6,049 nt of DNA from Dysgonamonadaceae bacterium (GTDB lineage Bacteria > Bacteroidota > Bacteroidia > Bacteroidales > Azobacteroidaceae). Position 1 is the stretch's first letter; each line of letters begins with the position of its first letter. Shown piece after piece: positions 1 through 5,130 of this stretch. Under the pieces are notes generated by a model. The model did not search any database. It saw nothing but the letters and a program-made list of their open reading frames with translations, and was not told where the DNA came from. The stretch spans positions 1-6,049 of the forward strand of contig JAITAH010000151.1 of the NCBI GenBank assembly GCA_031284225.1, read 5' to 3'. The position numbers and the translations under genes are program-made.

Positions 1-61
1 CGCTATCATTGCTATTGCTGTGCAACGCCTACGGCGTATTGGTTTGTGTGCGTTCATTCAT

Positions 62-84
62 TTTCTATTGACATGAATGCCCTG
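62..84. repeat. Left arm of a 23-base perfect inverted repeat
   Basis: These bases are the exact reverse complement of 201-223. The match covers the hairpin's 3' arm and the conserved tail of units A and C of the local repeat cluster. The two arms are separated by 116 bases. Confidence 0.85.
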
Positions 85-200
85 AACGGGCATTTTGAAG
101 CAATCGGGGGCGAAGAATCAACGTCGGAATTCATCCGTCTTGCCCGGTTATGGGGTATTCATATCAATAAAATCGGCATTAGCGCATCCGCTTTGCCCGG

Positions 201-223
201 CAGGGCATTCATGTCAATAGAAA
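201..223. repeat. Right arm of a 23-base perfect inverted repeat
   Basis: Exact reverse complement of 62-84. It starts inside the hairpin loop of unit C and runs through TTCATGTCAATAG. Its sister units B and D match less well (for example TTCATATCAATAA in B), so A and C are the closest pair in the cluster. Confidence 0.85.
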
Positions 224-274
224 CACGACGTTATTTTGGTCGTCGCAAAACCTCGTTAGAGGTTTCATGTCAAT

Positions 275-305
275 AAAAAACCGGCATTAACGCCACAAAA
301 GCGTT
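275..305 (-). terminator. Possible weak terminator downstream of mnmA
   Basis: Reading the minus strand just past the mnmA stop codon, two competing small hairpins appear. One pairs AACGC with GCGTT (301-305 with 289-293). The other is the near-palindrome GGCGTTAATGCC (294-283), followed by GG and then six T residues (280-275). Both stems are only four or five pairs, so termination here would be inefficient. The AACGC/GCGTT stem is also followed by a T run on the plus strand, so it could work in that direction, although no plus-strand gene precedes it. Confidence 0.35.
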
Positions 306-316
306 TTTTGAATCCT

Positions 317-1381
317 TTAAACAATCATACCGCTGCCGAGGCAAAGGCGGCAATCGCGGTCGTAAACCACAGCGAACTGGCCGGCGGCAATACCCTGAAT
401 CTTGTCGTCCGAGGCAATGAGGTAAGCGTCGGCGGATCGGCGGATTGTACCGAACGTAAAATCCGGAGTATGGCGGATTTTAAATGCAACCGGTTTTTCG
501 TCGGTAAAAGGCCCCCAAGGGTCATTCGTAATAAAATGAAAACCTTGCAGGCAGACGGTTTTTCCGTATTGCGTTTCGGGATCATAACCGTTCGATACAT
601 ATATAATATTGTGCGGAATGTCTTTTCGGATCACGAACCAGGGGCCGCCGCTCAGGCACAATCCTTTGCGTTGCCCGATGGTGTGAAACCAGTAGCCTTT
701 GTGTTCGCCTAAGCATTTACCGGTTTCCCATTCGATGATAGGTCCCGGCTGTTCGCCCAGATAACGGCGGATAAAATCGTTGTAATTAATTTTTCCCAGA
801 AAACAAATGCCTTGGCTGTCTTTTCGTTGGGCGCTGGGCAAGCCCTGGGCGGCGGCCATAGCTCGTACTTCGCTCTTTTGCAGGCGACCGATGGGGAACA
901 TCAGCTTGGCGATTTGCAGGTAATCGACCTGTCCGAGAAAATAGGTTTGATCTTTTACCCGGTCGGCCGCGGTAGAAAGCCAGATTTTCCCGTCGATTTC
1001 GGTAGTCGTAGCGTAATGTCCCGTAGCAATGCGATCGAAAGCATGTCCCCATTTTTCTTCAAAGACGCCGAATTTGATTAATTTGTTGCACATCATGTCG
1101 GGATTGGGCGTTAATCCGCGATGCACGGCGTCAATCGTGTAACTGACCACTTTGTCCCAATATTCTTCGTGCAGGGAAACGACTTCCATACGGCAGCCGT
1201 ATTTTTTAGCAATGAACGTGGTGATTTCGATATCTTCTTCCGACGGACAATCGACGTAACCGTCCGCCTCTTCCATTCCTATTTTAATATAGAAAATAAT
1301 CGGTTCGTAGCCGGCTTCTTTCAATTGATGAACGACGACCGAACTATCGACTCCTCCCGATACCAACGCTGCAATTTCCAT
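317..1381 (-). CDS. mnmA: tRNA-specific 2-thiouridylase MnmA
   Basis: This cytoplasmic enzyme puts sulfur on C2 of the wobble uridine in tRNAs for Lys, Glu and Gln, using ATP and a sulfur relay. The product has 354 residues, close to the usual 360-370. The N-terminal PP-loop motif SGGVDSS (residues 8-14) binds ATP. The catalytic cysteine lies in [13 protein letters not shown] (Cys98), and the persulfide-carrying partner lies in [10 protein letters not shown] (Cys193). They correspond to E. coli Cys102 and Cys199, so the enzyme should be active. ATGHYA (119-124) and HTIGQRKGL (233-241) are further family signatures. The start is fixed by the PP-loop, which begins eight residues in. Bacteroides genomes carry several MnmA paralogues (general knowledge) and I cannot tell which one this is. 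It is transcribed alone from the box at 1390-1397, and its neighbours are functionally unrelated. Confidence 0.97.
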   Translation of the reverse strand: MEIAALVSGGVDSSVVVHQLKEAGYEPIIFYIKIGMEEADGYVDCPSEEDIEITTFIAKKYGCRMEVVSLHEEYWDKVVSYTIDAVHRGLTPNPDMMCNKLIKFGVFEEKWGHAFDRIATGHYATTTEIDGKIWLSTAADRVKDQTYFLGQVDYLQIAKLMFPIGRLQKSEVRAMAAAQGLPSAQRKDSQGICFLGKINYNDFIRRYLGEQPGPIIEWETGKCLGEHKGYWFHTIGQRKGLCLSGGPWFVIRKDIPHNIIYVSNGYDPETQYGKTVCLQGFHFITNDPWGPFTDEKPVAFKIRHTPDFTFGTIRRSADAYLIASDDKIQGIAAGQFAVVYDRDCRLCLGSGMIV

Positions 1382-1389
1382 TTTTGCTG

Positions 1390-1397
1390 CAAATTTA
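1390..1397 (-). promoter_or_regulatory. mnmA promoter -7 box (TAAATTTG)
   Basis: On the minus strand this reads TAAATTTG, a perfect match to the TAnnTTTG element used by the primary sigma factor of Bacteroidota. Only eight bases separate it from the mnmA ATG, so the transcript would have a leader of a few bases or none. I see no clear TTG at the expected upstream distance of about 19-21 bases. The surrounding 15 bases are identical to those at the mlaE promoter. Confidence 0.65.
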
Positions 1398-1407
1398 GTA
1401 TTTTTTT

Positions 1408-1470
1408 AAAAGACAGAAGACGGAAGGTAAAAGATTTTATGCAAAAGACAGAAGATTTAAGACGGAAGAC
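1408..1470. repeat. GA-rich direct repeats (AAAAGACAGAAGA ... GACGGAAG)
   Basis: The 13-mer AAAAGACAGAAGA occurs at 1408-1420 and 1443-1455. GACGGAAG follows each copy, at 1419-1426 and 1461-1468, so the second copy carries an extra stretch between the two parts. I recall similar GACAGAAGACGGAAGAC strings as common intergenic repeats in Bacteroidales genomes. They sit directly upstream of the mnmA promoter box, where they could influence initiation, but nothing in the sequence proves this. Confidence 0.7.
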
Positions 1471-1563
1471 ATTTGTTTCTTGTCTCGATAGTAACCACCT
1501 GCGTTCGGGAAAAGAAATAATCGTTTACGGTTTATGAGGATATATCAAACGGTCGATTTCTCA

Positions 1564-1650
1564 TCATTGCGAACTGCGAGGAACGAAGCAGGAAGCAACC
1601 CATGTTATTGATTATCAACGGATTGCTTCGGTCGAACGCTCTCGCAATGA
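1564..1650. repeat. Long imperfect palindrome (CATTGCGA...TCGCAATG family)
   Basis: The left arm (1564-1600) begins TCATTGCGA and continues through GAACGAAG to GGAAGCAACC. The right arm (1620-1650) runs from GGATTGCTTCG to CTCGCAATGA. Their outer ends pair perfectly (TCATTGCGA with TCGCAATGA), as do most inner bases (GAAGCAA/CC against GGATTGCTTC). The left arm has about seven extra bases, apparently a partial duplication of TGCGA (TTGCGAACTGCGAGG). The loop is about 19 bases. The pattern belongs to the widespread family of intergenic palindromes with ATTGCGAGGAACGAAG arms found in many bacteria, Bacteroidota included (recalled, not searched). No transposase is nearby. Confidence 0.75.
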
Positions 1651-1708
1651 CGGTTTTATTACTTTGATACAGACTCATTCAACCTGCATCGGCTTTCGGG
1701 TTGAAAGG

Positions 1709-1746
1709 AAAAAGAATGAGGATGCGTCTGACCTTGACACATCCTC
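1709..1746 (-). terminator. Strong intrinsic terminator, minus strand
   Basis: Read on the minus strand, GAGGATGTGTC (1746-1736) pairs over 11 positions with GACGCATCCTC (1728-1718), leaving the seven-base loop AAGGTCA. ATTC and then a run of five T (1713-1709) follow. The stem is unbroken only in minus-strand RNA, where one position is a G-U pair. In plus-strand RNA the same position is a C-A mismatch, which supports minus-strand transcription. It lies about 260 bases beyond the stop of the metallophosphatase gene and could end that operon's read-through transcript or a separate small RNA. Confidence 0.6.
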
Positions 1747-1769
1747 CACCTTATTGCATTCTTCCAATT

Positions 1770-1807
1770 ACACACTAAGAATCCACACACTATAAATACA
1801 ACACACT
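1770..1807. repeat. Three ACACACT direct repeats
   Basis: ACACACT occurs at 1770-1776, 1785-1791 and 1801-1807, at spacings of 15 and 16 bases, with a degenerate ACACATT at 1811-1817. The segments between them differ. It may be chance low complexity or a binding-site array. Confidence 0.45.
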
Positions 1808-1831
1808 CTGACACATTACTTTGGCATTTTC

Positions 1832-1853
1832 CAATTGCTTTCGCAAGCGATTG
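1832..1853. other. Stem-loop with 9-bp stem
   Basis: CAATTGCTT (1832-1840) pairs with AAGCGATTG (1845-1853) around the tetraloop TCGC, with one G-T pair. On the plus strand a T run follows at 1861-1865 after a seven-base spacer, which is too far for a typical terminator, and no plus-strand gene precedes it. On the minus strand there is no T run, so it would be an internal stem of any minus-strand RNA. Confidence 0.5.
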
Positions 1854-1969
1854 TAAAAAGTTTTTAATTGTTTTCAAATTAAAAATACTAATCAGAAGAA
1901 TAACAACATTATTTTATAGTGCAAATTGTATGCCAAATTCGTAAGCGTTACCGAAAAGTTGTGCTGCAA

Positions 1970-1996
1970 CCTCTCTTTTGGCAGAGGATTTTTTCC
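1970..1996. terminator. Hairpin just past the operon stop, weak terminator candidate
   Basis: CCTCT (1970-1974) pairs with AGAGG (1983-1987) around an eight-base loop. On the plus strand ATTTTTT follows, but nothing obvious is transcribed toward it. On the minus strand the hairpin begins 16 bases after the metallophosphatase stop and is preceded by the complementary A run, with only TT following. As an operon terminator it is therefore poor, though it could stabilise the 3' end of the message. Confidence 0.35.
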
Positions 1997-2002
1997 GGTC
2001 TT

Positions 2003-2851
2003 TTACGGGTTTTTCCTTTTTTCCATCGCCACATCCATCCGTCCCATGAAAATACCGCGATCACCCACTTGGTCGATTACCGCCTCCTGACCGGTTTTGT
2101 TTGGCCGGCGATCGGCGAAACGTAAAAAGGTATGCGAATGACCGCCCAGAATAATGTCGATGTTTTCGCTTTCCTGCGCCAAAGTAATATCTCCCAGGCC
2201 TTCGCCATTGGCATTGTAGCCTAAATGAGAAAGGCAGACAACCAAATCGCAGCCTTCCTGCTGTTTAAGCAGAGCGGCCGTTTCGTTGGCCGTCCGAACA
2301 GGATCTAACCAAACCATCTTGCCGTAATTGTATTTGGCCACTAATCCCTCCGGCGAAACGGTTAGTCCGATGACGCCGATTTTCACCCCGCCCCGTTGCA
2401 GGATGATGTATTTGTGAGTCAAACCTTCCAGCGGCGTTCCGGTAAAATCGAGGTTGGTGGCGACAATGGGAAATTCGGCGGCCCGAACCATTTCGGCCAG
2501 GTTATCCAAACCATTGTCGAACTCGTGATTGCCAAGACAAGCGGCGTCGTATTTCATTAAATTCATGCAGGAAATTTCTCCCTGTCCTTTGAAAAAATTG
2601 AAATAGGGCGTGCCCTGCACAAAATCGCCGGAATGGAAAAGCAACACATACTGGTTTTCGCGGCGAACTTCCTCTACGCAAGCTTGTTGACGAACCATTC
2701 CGCCTCGGCCGGCATACGACGGGGCATTGTCCGGCAAGGGTTCGATGCGGCTGTGCGTATCGTTGTTGAACAAAATCACCAACTTTTTAGTTTCCTGCGC
2801 GTGAAGGGAAAGACTAAGGACGAATAATAATCCGGTTATCAAGCGTTGCAT
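2003..2851 (-). CDS. Secreted metallophosphatase, N-terminal (catalytic) half of a split 5'-nucleotidase
   Basis: The 282-residue product is a calcineurin-like metallophosphoesterase. It would hydrolyse a phosphoester such as a nucleotide monophosphate or nucleotide sugar outside the cytoplasm. All di-metal site motifs are present: NNDTHS (Asp31, His33), HSGDFVQG (Asp76), GNHEFD (Asn108, His109), LSHLG (His209) and GGHSH (His238, His240). Residues 1-18 form a signal peptide with a probable signal peptidase I cut after LHA, which supports the chosen start. The length matches only the catalytic half of UshA-like enzymes (about 550 residues). The substrate-binding C-terminal domain is encoded by the gene just upstream, whose end overlaps this start by 38 bases, so translation is probably coupled. 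It is the last gene of the mla-led operon. The exact substrate cannot be read from the sequence. Confidence 0.9.
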   Translation of the reverse strand: MQRLITGLLFVLSLSLHAQETKKLVILFNNDTHSRIEPLPDNAPSYAGRGGMVRQQACVEEVRRENQYVLLFHSGDFVQGTPYFNFFKGQGEISCMNLMKYDAACLGNHEFDNGLDNLAEMVRAAEFPIVATNLDFTGTPLEGLTHKYIILQRGGVKIGVIGLTVSPEGLVAKYNYGKMVWLDPVRTANETAALLKQQEGCDLVVCLSHLGYNANGEGLGDITLAQESENIDIILGGHSHTFLRFADRRPNKTGQEAVIDQVGDRGIFMGRMDVAMEKRKNP

Positions 2852-3569
2852 TTACTTCTGTATTATTTGCGGTTAATGTTTTAATATATTCGATCATCCA
2901 ATCTCTTAGTTGTTTATTGGAATCTTTCGTTTGAACGGCCTGTCGGAAAGCGACCATTCCGTCGTTGCCTTCGGCTAAATAATCAATCGTAACTACGCGA
3001 TAGGTTTTATGAACGTCTAATGGCCGTCCGCCGATGCTGAGCGATTCGACGGCGCGTTTATTTACCGTCAAACCCACCGTTTTCGACAAGCCCTGTCCGC
3101 CATGGAATGCAATGAAATCGAATAATTCTTTTACTGCGTTTCCGGGTAATTCCAATAAAACCAGCCGGTTTTCAAACGGATACACTTCGTACAGGTTGTC
3201 CACGGTTATCGTGCCCTGATTGAGGGTCGAACGTAATCCGCCCATATTCATGATGGCAAAATCGACGTTTCCCCAAACGGTTTCCGCTACTTGCAGCATG
3301 GCGTCGGCCGTAAAATTACTCAGCAAGCTTTGCGGATAGCCCTTTTGTAACGTTTGAGCGGCAACGCCGATGGGCGTATGGGTTTCCGCCTCCAGTTGCG
3401 TTTTATAGGACGCCACTAATGCAACCATCTCCGGATGCGCTTTGGCGTCCCACGTACTGTCTATCTCGATGCGTGAACTTTCGATAGACCGGACAACGTA
3501 CTTCGTTTGTCCGCAAGCGGATAAGAAACAAACGAGGAGCAGCCATTTCACTGATTTAACCTTCTTCAT
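2814..3569 (-). CDS. Lipoprotein with 5'-nucleotidase C-terminal domain
   Basis: The 251-residue product carries the domain that in UshA-type 5'-nucleotidases binds the nucleoside and phosphate. Recognisable family blocks are LLSNFTADAML (82-92), NMGGLRSTLNQGTIT (108-122), EVYPFENRLVLLELPG (128-143) and VVTIDYLAEGNDG (192-204). Arg113 and Arg135 are plausible phosphate contacts by family analogy. The N-terminus is a lipoprotein signal with lipobox LSAC, so Cys19 should be lipidated. No acidic run follows the cysteine, which argues against the usual Bacteroidota surface-export signal and for a periplasmic location. There is no metal-site domain, so it should not be catalytic alone. It probably works with the following gene's product. 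It starts 14 bases before the end of mlaF and ends in TAG inside the next gene. Confidence 0.9.
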   Translation of the reverse strand: MKKVKSVKWLLLVCFLSACGQTKYVVRSIESSRIEIDSTWDAKAHPEMVALVASYKTQLEAETHTPIGVAAQTLQKGYPQSLLSNFTADAMLQVAETVWGNVDFAIMNMGGLRSTLNQGTITVDNLYEVYPFENRLVLLELPGNAVKELFDFIAFHGGQGLSKTVGLTVNKRAVESLSIGGRPLDVHKTYRVVTIDYLAEGNDGMVAFRQAVQTKDSNKQLRDWMIEYIKTLTANNTEVNATLDNRIIIRP

Positions 3570-4329
3570 ACGATAAACTTTCTACTTCTTTTACTTTTTT
3601 GAACAAGTTGGAAGCAAAGACAAAATCGTTTAATTCGATGTTGGTCGAATTCATGACCCCGTCTTTCGTGCCCTCCCACTCTTTGATGCCGTTGTTGAGA
3701 AAAATGATTTTTTCGCCGATGTTCATCACCGAATTCATATCGTGAGTATTGATGACGGTGGTTATATTGTATTCCGTAGTAATATCGTGAATCAGGTCGT
3801 CGATCATCAGAGCGGTTTTCGGATCCAGGCCCGAATTAGGTTCATCGCAAAACAGATATTCGGGATTCAGAGCAATGGCGCGGGCAATGGCGGCTCGTTT
3901 CATCATTCCTCCGCTGATTTCCCCCGGCAGTAAATGGGCGGCAGCTTGCAGATCTACCCGTTCGAGGCAAAAATCTGCCCGTTTCTCGCGCTCTTTCCGG
4001 CTTTCGCGCGTGAACATAACAAGGGGAAACTCTACATTTTCCCGCACCGTCATCGAATCGAACAGCGCCGAGCCTTGAAACAACATGCCCATTTTGCGGC
4101 GCAGCAAATTCAATTCTTTTTTGCGCAGGCTGATGAGGTTCCACCCGTTGTACAGAATTTTTCCGGAATCGGGACGGACTAAGCCGATCAGTATTTTCAT
4201 AAAGATCGTTTTCCCCGAACCGCTTCGACCGATAATCAGATTGGTCTTTCCCGGATCGAACGTGGCGGAAATATCGTCGAGAACCAACTTTTCATCAAAC
4301 GATTTGAATATGTTTTGAACTTCAATCAT
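3556..4329 (-). CDS. mlaF: ABC transporter ATPase, MlaF family (phospholipid/MCE transport)
   Basis: This cytoplasmic ATPase would drive the MlaE permease that moves phospholipids between inner and outer membrane with an MCE-domain protein. In its 257 residues I see Walker A GRSGSGKT (34-41), the Q-loop in GMLFQGSALFDSMTV (Gln85), which is characteristic of this family, the signature motif ISGGM followed by MKRAAIARA (138-151), Walker B YLFCDEP (158-164, catalytic Glu163) and the switch histidine in INTHD (His196). All catalytic residues are intact. The Q-loop region and the adjacent mlaE support the family over other ABC ATPases. Its ATG overlaps the mlaE stop as TGATG, implying translational coupling. 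No MlaD, MlaC or MlaB gene follows, which differs from the E. coli mlaFEDCB order. Confidence 0.92.
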   Translation of the reverse strand: MIEVQNIFKSFDEKLVLDDISATFDPGKTNLIIGRSGSGKTIFMKILIGLVRPDSGKILYNGWNLISLRKKELNLLRRKMGMLFQGSALFDSMTVRENVEFPLVMFTRESRKEREKRADFCLERVDLQAAAHLLPGEISGGMMKRAAIARAIALNPEYLFCDEPNSGLDPKTALMIDDLIHDITTEYNITTVINTHDMNSVMNIGEKIIFLNNGIKEWEGTKDGVMNSTNIELNDFVFASNLFKKVKEVESLSYEEG

Positions 4330-5072
4330 CAGCTAAGCATTAAATGTGTCAAAATCAGGTCGGTCGCCAAAATCAGTACGCTGCTGGTTACCACCGAGTC
4401 GGTACTGGCTTTTCCTACCTGCAACGCGCCGCCTTTCACATTGTATCCAAAATAGGCAGATATGGATACAATCAAATAGGCAAATATCATCGATTTAACA
4501 ATGGAATACGTAATATAATACGGTACAAACCAATACTGAATACCGGATTGATATTTCGATATTGTAATTACGTCGGTTACCCATCCAATAAAATAGCCGC
4601 CGCCGATACCGAAAAACATACTGAAAATAACCAATACCGGAATGAAGATGACAAATGCCACAATCTTCGGTAAAATCAAATAATTGGCAGAATTAACGCC
4701 CATGATTTCCAGCGCATCGATTTGTTCGGTTACCCGCATCGTGCCCAGTTCCGACGCCACATTCGATCCTACCTTTCCGGCCAGAATCAGACACATAATG
4801 GTCGATGAAAATTCCAGCAGAATCACTTCCCGGGCAATGTATCCCACCGTAAAATCGGGAATCAACGGAGATTGGATATTTAGCGAAACTTGAATAGTGA
4901 TCGCCGCACCGATAAAAACCGATACAAAAATCACAATCCATAGAGAATCCATCCCCAACTTGTAAATTTCACGGAACATTTGTTTAAAAAACTCACTCCA
5001 GCGGTCCGGGACGGTAAAAGTCCGGAACATCAACCGTAAGTATTCGCCGAATTTTTGTAATACGTTTATCAT
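4329..5072 (-). CDS. mlaE: MlaE-family ABC permease (phospholipid/MCE transport)
   Basis: This integral inner-membrane subunit of the Mla/MCE lipid transporter has 247 residues, within a few of the usual MlaE length of about 260. The family hallmark is clear: AGKVGSNVASELGTMRVTEQ (98-117), continuing as IDALEIMGV, is the conserved cytoplasmic coupling segment of MlaE/YrbE proteins. Hydrophobic segments lie near residues 45-62, 84-100, 131-165, 185-210 and 228-246, with an amphipathic N-terminal region before them. It is the first gene of the operon, read from the box at 5092-5099 with a leader of about 15 bases, and its stop overlaps the mlaF start by one base. The MCE substrate-binding partner is not in this window and must be encoded elsewhere. 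Confidence 0.93.
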   Translation of the reverse strand: MINVLQKFGEYLRLMFRTFTVPDRWSEFFKQMFREIYKLGMDSLWIVIFVSVFIGAAITIQVSLNIQSPLIPDFTVGYIAREVILLEFSSTIMCLILAGKVGSNVASELGTMRVTEQIDALEIMGVNSANYLILPKIVAFVIFIPVLVIFSMFFGIGGGYFIGWVTDVITISKYQSGIQYWFVPYYITYSIVKSMIFAYLIVSISAYFGYNVKGGALQVGKASTDSVVTSSVLILATDLILTHLMLS

Positions 5073-5077
5073 AATAT

Positions 5078-5108
5078 TTTGTAGCCGGCTGCAAATTTAG
5101 TAATTTTA
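5078..5108 (+). promoter_or_regulatory. lptB promoter (TTTG-N19-TAATTTTA)
   Basis: TTTG at 5078-5081 stands exactly 19 bases before TAATTTTA at 5101-5108. This matches the Bacteroidota pattern TTTG-N19-TAnnTTTG at all positions except the last. Initiation would fall near 5112-5115, leaving a leader of about 16-19 bases before the lptB ATG. The spacer contains the opposing mlaE -7 box, so the two promoters physically overlap. Confidence 0.55.
5092..5099 (-). promoter_or_regulatory. mlaE operon promoter -7 box (TAAATTTG)
   Basis: The minus strand reads TAAATTTG, a perfect TAnnTTTG element 19 bases before the mlaE ATG. The -33 position, about 19 bases upstream, holds only TTC (5121-5119) instead of TTG, so the promoter may be of moderate strength or need help. 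The box lies within the spacer of the lptB promoter. Confidence 0.65.
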
Positions 5109-5130
5109 CCGGCAATTTGAAATAATTTTC

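Larger units (their letters stand above)
62..283. repeat. Cluster of four hairpin-plus-tail repeat units
   Basis: Four related units share a short hairpin followed by the core TTCAT(G/A)TCAATA and an A-rich stretch. Unit A is inverted, with its core at 66-77. Units B, C and D are on the plus strand, with cores at 158-169, 208-219 and 264-275, so they are spaced 50 and 56 bases apart. Stems differ but each pairs: ATGCCC/GGGCAT in A, TGCCC/GGGTA in B (one G-T pair), TGCCC/GGGCA in C and AAACCTC/GAGGTTT in D. B and D are followed by nearly the same CGGCATTA(G/A)CGC. No convincing gene lies in bases 1-316, and an open plus-strand frame there is mostly repeat. This looks like a REP-like intergenic element family. 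I cannot name the family or say whether it acts as DNA or RNA. Confidence 0.7.
1382..2002. other. 621-base intergenic region with repeats and stem-loops
   Basis: I see no convincing gene here. From left to right it holds the mnmA promoter box, GA-rich direct repeats (1408-1470), an AT-rich stretch, the long palindrome (1564-1650), a 7-bp stem TTCAACC/GGTTGAA (1678-1684 with 1699-1705), the terminator hairpin at 1709-1746, three ACACACT repeats (1770-1807), the hairpin at 1832-1853, and a hairpin with a T run at 1970-1996. One minus-strand frame stays open at 1659-1877, but it has only a TTG start and runs through the structured elements. The region lies downstream of the mla-nucleotidase operon and upstream of mnmA. 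Confidence 0.6.

Noticed and set aside
46..276. Plus-strand frame of 76 codons at the left edge
   Set aside because: It is open from the window edge and its translation consists mostly of the hairpin-and-tail repeats, with no recognisable domain.
62..283. CRISPR-like array
   Set aside because: Units are few, differ in sequence and orientation, have no constant-length unique spacers, and no cas gene is present.
308..712. Plus-strand frame opposite the 3' part of mnmA
   Set aside because: It lies entirely antisense to a well-supported mnmA and has no recognisable product.
1659..1877. Minus-strand frame of 72 codons in the large gap
   Set aside because: It starts only with TTG, which also forms part of a promoter-like box, runs through a strong terminator and other stem-loops, and shows no family resemblance.
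2003..3569. A single 5'-nucleotidase gene broken by a frameshift
   Set aside because: The C-terminal domain is encoded upstream of the catalytic domain and each half has its own export signal, so the two cannot derive from a recent break in one reading frame.
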